A DNA stretch of 64,000 bases from Dyella jiangningensis (GCA_000632805.1 CP007444.1:3770772-3834771), one strand, 5' to 3'. Counted from the stretch's first letter, positions 17,487 through 26,483 are shown. Made by a program: numbers and translations. The notes: generated by a model not told the origin, from the letters alone.

Positions 17487-18305
17487 TCAATCGGCGCGTG
17501 CATGATCGGTGGCTGTAACCAGCTTCTTGTTGTCCTTGTCTTCGTGCGTGACCAGTTTCAGCCGCGAGCCGTCCTGCAGGCGGAACTGGAACTGCTGCTG
17601 CAGCTGTTCGAGCGCGCTGAACCTCGGACACAACGCGTCGGCGCGCCTGTTCAATGCATCGGAACGACCGTCGATCTCCTTGTCGATGGTCTCGTCGAGC
17701 GTATCGGCGCGCGCCTGCAGCGCGGCGACCTTGCTGTCGTCGCCGCTGAGCGCCGCCGTCACCGCGGCGCCCGCAACTTTGCCCACGAGGTCGGACACCG
17801 AACTCTGGATGCCCTGCCCGATCACGTCATCCATCTCGTGCCGCTTCCAGACACCCTTGCCCAGCGTGTCGTCGATCCGAACGAGTGCCTGCTCGCGATT
17901 CTGGTCCAGCCGCGCCACCATCTCGCGACGTTCGCCCTCGTTGTCGGCGAAAGTCATCAGCACCGTGCGCAATGCGGCAAAACCGATGGTGACGCCTTCG
18001 CGGGCGATGCCCGCCACTTCGGGCATCAGCGACCGCACGTTCTGCTCATACTGGCGCAGGCGCCCGGCATCGTCGGCGGACACCGCCACCTCGCGACCAT
18101 CCACGCGCAGATGGCCGTCGTGCATGAACACATCGCCCGGATGGCCATCCGTACGGCTGAAGGCAATGCCTGCCGGCTGCACGCTCACGTCGTAATCGGT
18201 GGAGTAGCCACAGTGGACATCGTTGATCTGGTAACCCTTGGCATGGGCACCGCCGCCGATGGCCATCCCGGTGGCCATCGCGCAGGCCAGCAAAGTCATA
18301 CGCAT
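17487..18305 (-). CDS. DUF2884 (YggN-like) exported protein, copy 1
   Basis: 272 residues. Signal peptide about 1-22 (MRMTLLACAMATGMAIGGGAHA), so periplasmic. The mature chain opens YQINDVHCGYSTDYDVSV and has the DGHLRVDGREV turn, then a long helical region and a C-terminal LCPRFSALEQLQQQF segment, the pattern of E. coli YggN / DUF2884. Function of the family is unknown. The start at 18305 is preceded by AGGGAGGCG with 8-base spacing; the frame is open further 5' but without signal-peptide character. A paralogue is at 24511-25260. Divergent from the FAD-dehydrogenase gene. Confidence 0.85.
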   Translation of the reverse strand: MRMTLLACAMATGMAIGGGAHAKGYQINDVHCGYSTDYDVSVQPAGIAFSRTDGHPGDVFMHDGHLRVDGREVAVSADDAGRLRQYEQNVRSLMPEVAGIAREGVTIGFAALRTVLMTFADNEGERREMVARLDQNREQALVRIDDTLGKGVWKRHEMDDVIGQGIQSSVSDLVGKVAGAAVTAALSGDDSKVAALQARADTLDETIDKEIDGRSDALNRRADALCPRFSALEQLQQQFQFRLQDGSRLKLVTHEDKDNKKLVTATDHARAD

Positions 18306-18500
18306 GTCAGTCGCCTCCCTGTGTCCCGTGGCCGCGCCGATACCGCGCGGTTCTCCGGCACGATGCGCCCCATGGCGAGGCGCCAGCATGGGCCAGGTGT
18401 CATGCCGTGCCATCGGTCATGGCTATGACGCAGTGCGCATAGGCAGCCCCGGACAGGCACGCTAAGTTCACCGGGTGATCGCCATGAGGGGAGTCGTGGG

Positions 18501-20159
18501 ATGCGCGAAGGGTGGGACGTGATCGTGGTGGGCGCGGGCCTCGCAGGCCTGGTCGCCGCCACGGAGCTGACCGATGCGGGCAAGCGCGTGCTGGTGCTCG
18601 AACAGGAGCCGGAACAAAGCGTGGGAGGACAGGCGTTCTGGTCGTTCGGCGGATTGTTCTTCGTCGATTCGCCGGAACAACGGCGCATGGGCGTGCGCGA
18701 TTCGCACGCGCTGGCACTGTCCGACTGGATGGGCACGGCGGCGTTCGATCGCCCTGAAGATCATTGGCCGCGCCAGTGGGCCGAGGCCTATGTCGACTTC
18801 GCCGCGGGCGAAAAACGCAGCTGGCTGCACGCCATGGGCATGCGATGGTTTCCCGTGGTCGGCTGGGCCGAACGCGGCGGCCATGGCGCGGTAGGCCATG
18901 GCAACTCGGTGCCGCGCTTTCACGTGACCTGGGGCACGGGGCCCGGCGTGATCGAACCGTTCGTGCGCCGCGCCCGCGAGGCGCAGGCCAAGGGTGCGTT
19001 GCAGTTTGGCTTTCGCCATCGCGTCGACGAACTGATCGTCGAAAACGGTGCGGTGGTCGGCGTGCGTGGCAACCGGCTGGCCCACGATGAGGTCGAGCGC
19101 GGCAAGCCGAGTTCGCGCGACGTGGTGGAGTCTTTCGAGAAGCGTGCGCAAGCGGTGATCGTCTGCTCCGGTGGCATCGGCGGCAACCATGAGCTGGTAC
19201 GCAAGAACTGGCCCGCGGGCCTGGGCACGCCACCGGCGCACATGCTGTGCGGCGTGCCCGCCCATGTGGACGGGCGCATGCTCGGCATCAGCGAAAACGC
19301 TGGAGCCCGGCTGATCAATCGCGATCGCATGTGGCACTACGTGGAGGGCATCGAGAACTGGAACCCGATCTGGCCGATGCATGCGATCCGCATCCTGCCC
19401 GGACCGTCATCACTCTGGTTCGATGCCACCGGCAAGCGCCTGCCCGGCCCGCTATGGCCTGGCTTCGACACCCTTGGCACGCTCGAGCACCTGCGCCGCA
19501 CCGGCCATGACTACAGCTGGTTCATTCTTGACCAGCAGATCATCCGTCGCGAATTCGCGCTGTCGGGCTCGGAGCAGAATCCGGACCTCACCGGCAAGAG
19601 CTGGCGACAGGTCGCTAAGCGAGCCATCGGCAAGGGCGCGCCCGCGCCGGTGGAGGCATTCAAGCAGCGCGGCAAGGACTTCATCGTGCGCGACACGCTG
19701 GACGAGCTCGTCGCCGGCATGAACGCATTGGCGGGCAATACGCTGATCGATGTCGCGCACCTGCGCCGCGAGATCGAGGCGCGCGACCTGCAGTTCGACA
19801 ATCCCTACGCGAAGGACTCGCAGGTGATGGCCATCCACAACGCACGCCGTTACCGCGGCGACAAGCTGGTACGCGTGGCGAAACCGCATCGCATCCTCGA
19901 TCCGGCCAACGGCCCGCTGATCGCTGTGCGGCTCAACATCCTCACGCGCAAGACGCTCGGCGGCCTGGAGACCGATCTCTCGGGCCGCGTGCTGGGACAG
20001 GACGGTCAGCCGCTGCCCGGCCTGTACGCCGCCGGTGAAGCCGCGGGATTCGGTGGCGGTGGCCTGCATGGGTACCGCGCGCTCGAAGGCAGCTTCCTCG
20101 GCGGTTGCCTGTTCTCCGGCCGCGTCGCCGGTCGCGCTGCGGCCGCTGCCATCGCATGA
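18501..20159 (+). CDS. FAD-binding dehydrogenase (fumarate reductase / ketosteroid dehydrogenase-like)
   Basis: 552 residues. N-terminal FAD-binding fold DVIVVGAGLAGLVAATEL and the downstream Glu in VLVLEQEPE; a second FAD contact at the C-terminus (GLYAAGEAAGFGGGGLHGYRALEG, with LGGCLFSGRVAG). The middle is the substrate cap of the FAD_binding_2 superfamily. Members act on enones or alpha,beta-unsaturated acids; this subfamily is annotated only as FAD-binding dehydrogenase, and the substrate is unknown. Its TGA overlaps the ATG of the next gene (ATGA at 20156-20159), so the two are translationally coupled. No signal peptide: cytosolic. Confidence 0.88.
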   Translation: MREGWDVIVVGAGLAGLVAATELTDAGKRVLVLEQEPEQSVGGQAFWSFGGLFFVDSPEQRRMGVRDSHALALSDWMGTAAFDRPEDHWPRQWAEAYVDFAAGEKRSWLHAMGMRWFPVVGWAERGGHGAVGHGNSVPRFHVTWGTGPGVIEPFVRRAREAQAKGALQFGFRHRVDELIVENGAVVGVRGNRLAHDEVERGKPSSRDVVESFEKRAQAVIVCSGGIGGNHELVRKNWPAGLGTPPAHMLCGVPAHVDGRMLGISENAGARLINRDRMWHYVEGIENWNPIWPMHAIRILPGPSSLWFDATGKRLPGPLWPGFDTLGTLEHLRRTGHDYSWFILDQQIIRREFALSGSEQNPDLTGKSWRQVAKRAIGKGAPAPVEAFKQRGKDFIVRDTLDELVAGMNALAGNTLIDVAHLRREIEARDLQFDNPYAKDSQVMAIHNARRYRGDKLVRVAKPHRILDPANGPLIAVRLNILTRKTLGGLETDLSGRVLGQDGQPLPGLYAAGEAAGFGGGGLHGYRALEGSFLGGCLFSGRVAGRAAAAAIA

Positions 20160-21184
20160 GTGTGCATGCCTTGCCGCGCATCGCCATCTATGGCGCGGGC
20201 AGTGTCGGCGGTTACCTGGGCGCGCGATTGCACGAGCACGCGCGTATTACTTTCGTGGGTCGTCGCCGCGTGACCGACGCCTGGCGACTGCATGGACTGG
20301 ACTGGACCGACCTGCAAGGCCATGAAGGACACGTGGCGGGTCGCGCGCTGGATGTGCAGAGCGATCCGTTCGCCGCCGCCAAGGCACATCTCGTGCTGGT
20401 GACGGTGAAATCAGGAGCCACCGAAACCGTTGCGCGCGAGCTTGCGGGTGTGCTGGCGCCCGGCGTTCCGGTGATCAGCTTCCAGAACGGCCTGCGCAAC
20501 ACCGAGATCCTCCGGACGGCCCTGCCCGGCCATCCGGTGCTCGCGGGCATGGTGCCGTTCAATGTGCTGCAGACCCAGCACGGCAGTTTCCACCAGGGCT
20601 CGGGCGGCGAACTGATGGTGGCATCGCATGCCTCGCTGGCGCCGTTCGTGCCGTTGTTCGCCGCCGCGGGTTTGCCGCTCACCGTGCGCGACGACATGCC
20701 CGCGGTGCAGGCGGCAAAGCTGCTGCTCAACCTCAATAACGCGATCAACGCGCTTTCTTCCCTGCCATTGCGCGATGAGCTGTCGCAACGCAGCTGGCGC
20801 CGCTGCCTGGCACTCGCTCAACGCGAGGCGCTGGCGGTGTTCAAGGCGGCTCGCGTGCAAACCGCTCGCTTGACACCGCTACCGGCGCACTGGCTGCCAC
20901 GCATTCTCGAATTGCCGGATGCATGGTTCCACCGCGTGGCCTCGCGCATGCTGGCGATCGATCCCGTCGCGCGATCGTCCATGTGGGAGGACCTTCAGCG
21001 CCATCGACCGACGGAAGTGGATGCGATCAACGGCGAGATCGTGCAACTCGCGCAGGCGCACGGCCTCGCTGCGCCCATCAACGCAACGCTGGTGGAACTG
21101 ATCCATCAAGCGGAGCGCGCACCGCGCGAATGGCGCGCCAATGAACTGCTGCAGGAGCTGCAACACCGCCCCTCCCCGCTGTAG
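20156..21184 (+). CDS. 2-dehydropantoate 2-reductase family protein
   Basis: 342 residues. NADP-binding fold RIAIYGAGSVGGYLGARL at the N-terminus; VTVKSGATETVARELAG and SFQNGLRN match the ketopantoate reductase fold; the C-terminal helical domain contains KLLLNLNNAINALSSLPLRDE, where the lysine is the usual catalytic position, and a late TEVDAINGEIV segment. PanE reduces ketopantoate for pantothenate and CoA synthesis; many paralogues act on other 2-oxo acids, so I do not assign panE. Its ATG at 20156 overlaps the stop of the FAD dehydrogenase. The stop codon TAG (21182-21184) lies inside a REP element. Confidence 0.88.
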   Translation: MSVHALPRIAIYGAGSVGGYLGARLHEHARITFVGRRRVTDAWRLHGLDWTDLQGHEGHVAGRALDVQSDPFAAAKAHLVLVTVKSGATETVARELAGVLAPGVPVISFQNGLRNTEILRTALPGHPVLAGMVPFNVLQTQHGSFHQGSGGELMVASHASLAPFVPLFAAAGLPLTVRDDMPAVQAAKLLLNLNNAINALSSLPLRDELSQRSWRRCLALAQREALAVFKAARVQTARLTPLPAHWLPRILELPDAWFHRVASRMLAIDPVARSSMWEDLQRHRPTEVDAINGEIVQLAQAHGLAAPINATLVELIHQAERAPREWRANELLQELQHRPSPL

Positions 21185-21272
21185 GAGCGCACCGAATGCG
21201 CGACCGCAACGCCGCACTCTCGCTGTGCGCCGTGTTGTCGCGACGTTGATCGCGCACTGGGTGCGCTGCCGC
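21181..21272. repeat. GTAG-type REP pair overlapping a stop codon
   Basis: GTAGGAGCGCACCGAATGCG... starts at 21181, and an inverted partner GATCGCGCACTGGGTGCGCT... ends at 21272. The TAG of the GTAGG head is the stop codon of the reductase gene. The pair fills the gap between two converging genes and may act as terminator for both. Confidence 0.8.
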
Positions 21273-21295
21273 AATCTCTAGCGGCCGTGCAAGCC

Positions 21296-22516
21296 TCAGC
21301 CGTGCTCGGCGCCGTACAACTCGCGACGCAGGGCTCGCAACGACAGGGTCTCCCACGCAGCCACAACCACCAGCACCCATGTGGTCAGGGCCGCCAGCGC
21401 CAGCACCGACAACATCGTGGCCGGCCAGCACAGCAGCAACAGCAGTCCCAGGCCGCCCAGATGCGAGACCGGCAGGTTGGTGTGGTTGACGGTTTGCTTG
21501 AACAACGCGTTGCCCAGCAGGTAGAGCGCCGGCCCACCCAGCAGCACGGCAGCCTGCGGTCCGCTCGTCAACGCGTGCGGATGGCTGAGGGTCAACTCGT
21601 CGCCCACGGCACTGACCACGATGCCGGCCACGATCAGCAGATGCAGGTAGGTGTAGCCCAGCCGCGCCGTGCGGCCAGGGTCAGCCGATTGGCGAATGGA
21701 ACGGCTGCCGCGCTCCACCGCGAGATCGAAATAGATCCACCACATCGCCACGCAGCCCACGAACGCAATGCTGAAGGCAAGCCAATCATCGGCGCCTCGC
21801 GCGCTGTCGGCGAAGCTGCTGCCCGTCACCACCACCGACTCGCCCAGCGCGATGATCACGAACAGGCTGCAGCGCTCGGCGAGATGGCCGCCTTCCACGT
21901 CCCATTCCGCCGTGCTGGAGCGCCCGAGGCCCGGCACGTAGAAATACATCGCGGGCCCGAGGTATTCGATCGCCAGCGCCACAAGCCAGCACACGAAGCG
22001 CGTCTCGCCGGACGCAAACCCGCCGGTAATCCACAACACGCCCGATACCGTCAGCCAACTGGTGATGCGATAGAAGTTGCGCCGAGCCGACACCGGCGAA
22101 TGGCGCAGTGCCCACACCATGAACAACGAACGCCCGACCTGCATGAACGTATAGGCGCAGGCGAACACGATGCCGCGACTTTCAAATGCCTGGGGCAAGG
22201 CCGTGGAAAGCAGCAGGCCGGCGAACATCAGCACGAGCAGCAGCAGGCGGACGGCGAGCCGCTCGGGGTCGAGCCAGTTGGTGATCCAACCCGTGAAGAT
22301 CCATACCCACCACACGGCGAGAAACAGCAGCAGCACGTGCAACGCGCCTGCGACCGTCAGGTCGTGCAGCAAAGTGTGGGAGAGCTGGGTCACCGCATAG
22401 ACGAAGACCAGATCGAAGAACAGCTCGATGTTGGTGACCTTGCCATGCGCGCCGGCCTGCCGCGCACGCAACAGGCTGGGCGCATTCGATCCGGCGGCGT
22501 GGGGTACCTCTGACAT
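21296..22516 (-). CDS. LtrA family (low temperature requirement) membrane protein
   Basis: 406 residues with about twelve membrane segments. The N-terminal VTNIELFFDLVFVYAVTQLSHTLL is the LtrA signature, followed by WWVWIFTGWITNWLDPER and the later CSLFVIIALGESVVVTG. The family is named from a Listeria mutant that grows poorly in the cold; the biochemical role is unknown. The ATG at 22516 has GGGGAG 8 bases upstream. It is the last gene of a long minus-strand run that starts near 26990. Confidence 0.9.
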   Translation of the reverse strand: MSEVPHAAGSNAPSLLRARQAGAHGKVTNIELFFDLVFVYAVTQLSHTLLHDLTVAGALHVLLLFLAVWWVWIFTGWITNWLDPERLAVRLLLLVLMFAGLLLSTALPQAFESRGIVFACAYTFMQVGRSLFMVWALRHSPVSARRNFYRITSWLTVSGVLWITGGFASGETRFVCWLVALAIEYLGPAMYFYVPGLGRSSTAEWDVEGGHLAERCSLFVIIALGESVVVTGSSFADSARGADDWLAFSIAFVGCVAMWWIYFDLAVERGSRSIRQSADPGRTARLGYTYLHLLIVAGIVVSAVGDELTLSHPHALTSGPQAAVLLGGPALYLLGNALFKQTVNHTNLPVSHLGGLGLLLLLCWPATMLSVLALAALTTWVLVVVAAWETLSLRALRRELYGAEHG

Positions 22517-22619
22517 GGCGCAATCTCCCCTGAAATCGCGCCTTTTATCGCATGAGCGGCGGCAGGCCGAAACCCTTGACGGCGCCGTCAATCACACCGC
22601 ATGCCGACAGGAAGCGTGG

Positions 22620-22937
22620 TCAGCGTCCGCCATCACGGATAGCGCTGATCCGGCCATCCACCATCACGATGGTGACCACGCGATTGCCCTGACGGTACTG
22701 CCACTGCTCGCCCGAAGGCTCCGTGGTGCGGCTCGCGCGCGACTTGCGAGCGTTGCCGGCGCGACGGGTCGAGGTTGCCTTGCCGTGTGATTTATACGAA
22801 GGCTTGCCCAGCAGCTCGACTGCGCGGGTGGCGCTGTCACCCACCACCAGCACCTGACTGCCCACCCGCAACGTGCCGCTGCCGGCCTGCGCGGTGAAGG
22901 CCACCGCCAGACATATCCATCCGATGTAGCCGCGCAT
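22620..22937 (-). CDS. DUF2845 exported small protein, copy 1
   Basis: 105 residues. Signal peptide about 1-18 (ending AFTAQA), then LRVGSQVLVVGDSATRAVELLGKPSYK, a basic middle (SHGKATSTRRAGNARKSRASR) and EQWQYRQGNRVVTIVMVDGRISAI. That beta-hairpin layout matches DUF2845, a small periplasmic family of unknown function. The ATG at 22937 has AGGGAAG upstream. The basic insert distinguishes it from the neighbour paralogue at 23051-23326. Confidence 0.8.
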   Translation of the reverse strand: MRGYIGWICLAVAFTAQAGSGTLRVGSQVLVVGDSATRAVELLGKPSYKSHGKATSTRRAGNARKSRASRTTEPSGEQWQYRQGNRVVTIVMVDGRISAIRDGGR

Positions 22938-23050
22938 GACGCTTCCCTGTCCGTGATCCGCGCCCTCGCGCGGCGGAATCACACTAGCGACAGGTCAGGC
23001 CACCGCGCGAGCCGCCACGTGCCGCGCGCGGATGTAGGCGGTGCGCCCGC

Positions 23051-23326
23051 TCAGCGCGTGCGGTCCTCGATATCCGAGACTTTGCCGTTGATGATGGTGA
23101 CGGTGACGATGTGTCCACCGTCGCGCTGGTATTGCCAGCGCTCGCCCTGGTGACCGCCGTACTCGCTTTCCACCGGCTCCTTGAAATCAGGCTGACCCAG
23201 CAACTGCATGGCGCGCACGGCGCTGTCGCCGACGGTAAGCACTTCGCTGCCAATGCGATACGTGCTGGTGGCGTGGACCGCCAGGCTCAACGACAACAGC
23301 AGGACGACCAAGAGACTGCGACGCAT
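23051..23326 (-). CDS. DUF2845 exported small protein, copy 2
   Basis: 91 residues. Signal peptide about 1-20 (MRRSLLVVLLLSLSLAVHAT), then YRIGSEVLTVGDSAVRAMQLLGQPDFKE and GERWQYQRDGGHIVTVTIINGKVSDIED. It aligns over its full length with the protein at 22620-22937 without that one's basic insert, so the two look like a tandem duplication. AAGGAG lies 6 bases before the ATG at 23326. Function unknown; periplasmic. Confidence 0.82.
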   Translation of the reverse strand: MRRSLLVVLLLSLSLAVHATSTYRIGSEVLTVGDSAVRAMQLLGQPDFKEPVESEYGGHQGERWQYQRDGGHIVTVTIINGKVSDIEDRTR

Positions 23327-23354
23327 GAGGAACTCCTTGTCGGAAGACGAGTGG

Positions 23355-23927
23355 TCAGAAACCGGATCCGGGCTGCGCCAGATAGGCCTGCTCGGCATCG
23401 GTGTCGGGCCTGCCAAGCACGGCATTGCGGTGGGGAAACCGGCCAAAGCGCTCAATGACGTCGTGGTGGCGCCGCGCATAATCAAGGAAATTCTCGAACT
23501 GCGCACGCTGCCCTGCGGGAAGCGGGTCCACCAGGCGTTCGAACAGCTGCACGCAATGGCGCTGCAGCGCCAGGTTCTCGGCATGTTCGAGCGGCAGATA
23601 GGCGAACAGGCGCCGCAAGGGCGCGAGCCGCTGATCGTCGCCGCGGGCGATGCCGGCGAGCGCCAGCGCCTGCGCCTTCGCATCGTAGGCCCAGGCCCGG
23701 GCGTCGTCGCGGTAGATGTTGCGGCTGAACTGGTCGAACACGATCAACAACGCCAGCCAGCCCTTCGGCGTGGCGGACCAGCCATCCAGTTCGCCATCGG
23801 CAGCCGCCTTCAGGGTGGCACCGAAGCGTTCGCGCACATGCGCGTCGAACGCGTTGTCACGATCGAACCAATGCACCTCGGCGGCAGGATCGAACCAGAA
23901 CCCCAGCACCTCGTCCGGCGTTGGCAT
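23355..23927 (-). CDS. DUF924 family protein
   Basis: 190 residues, no signal peptide. It opens EVLGFWFDP and continues with HWFDRDNAFDAHVRERFG, GWLALLIVFDQFSRNIYRD and RLFAYLPLEHAENLALQRHCVQLF, then FENFLDYARRHHDVIERFGRFPHRNAVLGR. These are the conserved blocks of DUF924, a TPR-like alpha-helical fold of unknown function that is common in proteobacteria. Start at 23927 from family N-terminus. The stop lies 28 bases before the DUF2845 start. Confidence 0.9.
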   Translation of the reverse strand: MPTPDEVLGFWFDPAAEVHWFDRDNAFDAHVRERFGATLKAAADGELDGWSATPKGWLALLIVFDQFSRNIYRDDARAWAYDAKAQALALAGIARGDDQRLAPLRRLFAYLPLEHAENLALQRHCVQLFERLVDPLPAGQRAQFENFLDYARRHHDVIERFGRFPHRNAVLGRPDTDAEQAYLAQPGSGF

Positions 23928-23963
23928 ACCTGCAGGCCCCCTGTTGGCTTGAGTGATGTGTCG

Positions 23964-24404
23964 TCAGGCGTGATGCGTGCCGGCGAGGCAATGCATGTCG
24001 CGATGGATGCTGTGCAGTCGCGACAGCTGCACGCCCAGTGCATGTGCCGAATCCCGCGGGGCGTGCGCCATCTGTTCCTCGAATCGATGCAGCAGCCCGC
24101 ACTCGTTGCGCGCCAGCGAGCGCACCCACGCCGAGTCACGATTGGACGACATGCCGGCCGTCCATTCCGCGAGCGTGCTGCGGATGGCGCCCGCCAGCGT
24201 GCCATGCCGGGCCGGCGTCAAACCGCAGGCGTGGGCCTGCAGCTGCAGATCGTCGATCAGCAGGTCCAGCGTGTGCAGGTTCTCCGCCAGCAGGGCCTGC
24301 AGGCCGGGTTCGCGCACTTGCGCCAGCGCGCGGCGATACAGATCCCGGTCGTCGATGCCGCGGCGGATCAGGGCGTTGTAGCGCGGTACTCGAGCGTGCG
24401 ACAC
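23964..24404 (-). CDS. Helical-bundle protein, possibly DUF2383 / PA2169-like
   Basis: 146 residues, all helical by inspection, no signal peptide. It begins YNALIRRGIDDRDLYRRALAQV and has ECGLLHRFEEQM near residue 105. The layout resembles ferritin-like four-helix proteins of the DUF2383/PA2169 group, but the match is weak and no metal ligands are certain. The start is GTG at 24404 with a strong AGGAGG 8 bases upstream. It lies 36 bases before the DUF924 gene. Confidence 0.65.
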   Translation of the reverse strand: MSHARVPRYNALIRRGIDDRDLYRRALAQVREPGLQALLAENLHTLDLLIDDLQLQAHACGLTPARHGTLAGAIRSTLAEWTAGMSSNRDSAWVRSLARNECGLLHRFEEQMAHAPRDSAHALGVQLSRLHSIHRDMHCLAGTHHA

Positions 24405-24510
24405 GAGGTCGCCTCCTATGAAAACTGCGGATTACGAGCTGATCCTCTTCCTTCGGCGCTTAGCAGAAGGTTAATCCGGGGTATGCGCAACGTAGCGCTC
24501 AGGCGGCGTT

Positions 24511-25260
24511 TTATTGGCCTAGCTGCAACAGATTGAGCGGCTGCCCGCCACTTCCGCGAATGTCCTGCTGCAGCTCCGCGAGCCGCTGTATGGAAGGACA
24601 AAGCGCCTGGATCTGCGGCGTCAGGGCCTGCATGCGCTGTTCCAGGCGCGGCCGCAGCTGGGTGGTCAGGTCCGCCGCGGTGTCACGCAGGTTGGCCGCC
24701 GCCTGCAGATCGCCCGTCATCGCCGCATTCATCGCCTGTTGCCCCAGATCGTTCGCCAGCAACGGCATCAGGTCGGAGGCGACCTGGTTCGCGTATTCAT
24801 CGGCCAGATTGCCTTGCCAGTCGTGCGTGCTGTTGCTGGCGGCAAGACGTTGCTTGAGTTCCGCAGCGCGGGCGGCCACGCGGCGATCCAGTTCTGCGCG
24901 TGTATCGGGGCTCAAGGAAAGGCGTGCGCCTTCGTCATGCATGGCCGATACCAGCAGATCCACGCCCTTGGTGGCGACACCCTTTACGCGAGGCACCAGG
25001 GCGCGCAGCTCACGCTCGAACAGCGCGAGCCGATCCTGCTCGTCGGGCCGCAGGGATGCCGCGGCGCCATCGGTGCGCAGATGCCCGTCCCTGAGCTCCA
25101 CCTGGCGCGGCATCGATTGCGGTCGATCGAACAACAGGTGATCGGGCGTCACCGTCAGGTCATAGCTGCTGGTGGCGTGGCAGGTGGTGGCCAGGTCCTG
25201 CGCATGGGCGGCAAAGCCCGCGAGGGCCACGGTCAAGGCGAGGAACAGACGGCGGTACAT
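24511..25260 (-). CDS. DUF2884 (YggN-like) exported protein, copy 2
   Basis: 249 residues. Signal peptide about 1-20 (MYRRLFLALTVALAGFAAHA). The mature chain has TTCHATSSYDLTVTPDHLLFD, then RDGHLRTDG, a helical middle and a C-terminal ALCPSIQRLAELQQDI, the same order of blocks as the protein at 17487-18305. So this is a second DUF2884 member 6 kb away. Function unknown; periplasmic. The start at 25260 is set by the signal peptide; the ribosome site is weak. Confidence 0.82.
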   Translation of the reverse strand: MYRRLFLALTVALAGFAAHAQDLATTCHATSSYDLTVTPDHLLFDRPQSMPRQVELRDGHLRTDGAAASLRPDEQDRLALFERELRALVPRVKGVATKGVDLLVSAMHDEGARLSLSPDTRAELDRRVAARAAELKQRLAASNSTHDWQGNLADEYANQVASDLMPLLANDLGQQAMNAAMTGDLQAAANLRDTAADLTTQLRPRLEQRMQALTPQIQALCPSIQRLAELQQDIRGSGGQPLNLLQLGQ

Positions 25261-25322
25261 GGAATGCCACGGCAGCAGACGGTGGCGCACCGATAACCCG
25301 CCAGGCGGCAACCGGGGCTGAA

Positions 25323-25892
25323 TCAGCGCGATGACCGCTTCCGGGGAAGCTCATGGAAACCCGCCTTCACCGAGGGCCGCGCCAGCCACCAGGCCAGCCA
25401 CAACAGCACCGGCACAGCCGCCGCCTTGGCCGCCATGGCAATCACGAACGAGCGGCGCACGTGGTCCAGCGCCTGCAGGGAGGCCGGATCCAACGGGGCC
25501 TGGGCGTTGGTCATCGCGACGCCCTGACTGAATTCCCGCCATTGCGAGAGCAGCATCAGACCGCCAACCACGCCCCAGCCCAGCGCCAGCAGGATCGACG
25601 CCACCTGCAAGGCGGGGCGCGCCCACGCCTGGCGCAGTATGGCGCCGGCGCAGATCACCACGATGCCAAACGCGATCACGAAGTAGCCAACGTCCCATGC
25701 GAGGATTTTCCGAAGCTGGAACGCATCGCTGTCGTTCCCGGGCGGCAGCTGTTTCAGCACGCCCCACACCTGCTCACCGTGCACCGCGTACTGCAGGCAA
25801 CCATAGGCCGCGAGCAGCAGCATCAACCAGGCCACGATGCGCCAGAGCGCGAAGCCATCTGCATGTCCGGCGCCCCGCATTTTCAGCAACAT
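25323..25892 (-). CDS. Four-helix inner-membrane protein of unknown function
   Basis: 189 residues with four hydrophobic segments: about 14-34, 68-88, 92-115 and 148-170. A central QLPPGNDSDAFQLRKILAWD loop separates the first two. The ATG at 25892 overlaps the stop of the peroxiredoxin gene (the shared base is the A of TGA/ATG), so translation is coupled to it. I recognise no family. The coupling makes a membrane partner for the exported peroxiredoxin possible, but that is inference. Confidence 0.75.
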   Translation of the reverse strand: MLLKMRGAGHADGFALWRIVAWLMLLLAAYGCLQYAVHGEQVWGVLKQLPPGNDSDAFQLRKILAWDVGYFVIAFGIVVICAGAILRQAWARPALQVASILLALGWGVVGGLMLLSQWREFSQGVAMTNAQAPLDPASLQALDHVRRSFVIAMAAKAAAVPVLLWLAWWLARPSVKAGFHELPRKRSSR

Positions 25893-26434
25893 CAGGACGA
25901 CGCCTTGAGCGAGGCGAGATCGGCCAGCACCTGGCCGGCATTCTTCTCCGGATCCACGTCCTGGTAGACCTTCGCCACCTTGCCGTTGGGGTCGATCAGG
26001 AAGGTCGTGCGGCGGGCGTACTTGAAGCCGATCTTGGAGGCCAGCACGCCATAGGCCTGTGCCGTGGTGCTGTCGGCGTCGGACAGCAGCGGAAACGGAA
26101 CGTGGTATTTGGCGGCGAAATCCGCGTGCGACTTCACGTCGTCCAGACTGACGCCGAGCACGTCGGCGCCGGCCTGGCGCAGTTTGGCGACGTCATCGCG
26201 AAAGGTGCACACCTCGGTGGTGCAGCCGGGCGTGAAATCCTTGGGGTAGAAGTACAGCACCACCCAGCGCCCCCGATGGTCCGCCGGCGTGTGCCATTTG
26301 CCGTTCTGGTCCTGCAGACGGAACGCCGGCGCCGGCTGACCGACCTGCGGCAGGACGGATGCCTCATCGGCCTGTACCGGGACGACAAGGCCCAGCGTCA
26401 GCACCAACAACAGCAGCAGCGAAAGACATCGCAT
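25892..26434 (-). CDS. Exported thiol peroxidase, BCP/PrxQ type
   Basis: 180 residues. Signal peptide about 1-22 (a run of Leu ending PVQA), so the enzyme acts in the periplasm, unlike cytosolic Bcp. The peroxiredoxin core has YFYPKDFTPGCTTEVCTF with the peroxidatic Cys71 and the resolving Cys76 five residues later, as in PrxQ, then FPLLSDADSTTAQAYGV and TFLIDPNGKVAKVYQDVDP. It reduces peroxides with thiol equivalents from an unknown donor. The start at 26434 has CCGGAG 8 bases upstream. It is coupled to the membrane-protein gene at 25323-25892. Confidence 0.93.
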   Translation of the reverse strand: MRCLSLLLLLVLTLGLVVPVQADEASVLPQVGQPAPAFRLQDQNGKWHTPADHRGRWVVLYFYPKDFTPGCTTEVCTFRDDVAKLRQAGADVLGVSLDDVKSHADFAAKYHVPFPLLSDADSTTAQAYGVLASKIGFKYARRTTFLIDPNGKVAKVYQDVDPEKNAGQVLADLASLKASS

Positions 26435-26483
26435 GACCACACTCCGGATCAATAAAAACCGGTGCAGTGTACGTCACGCCGGC

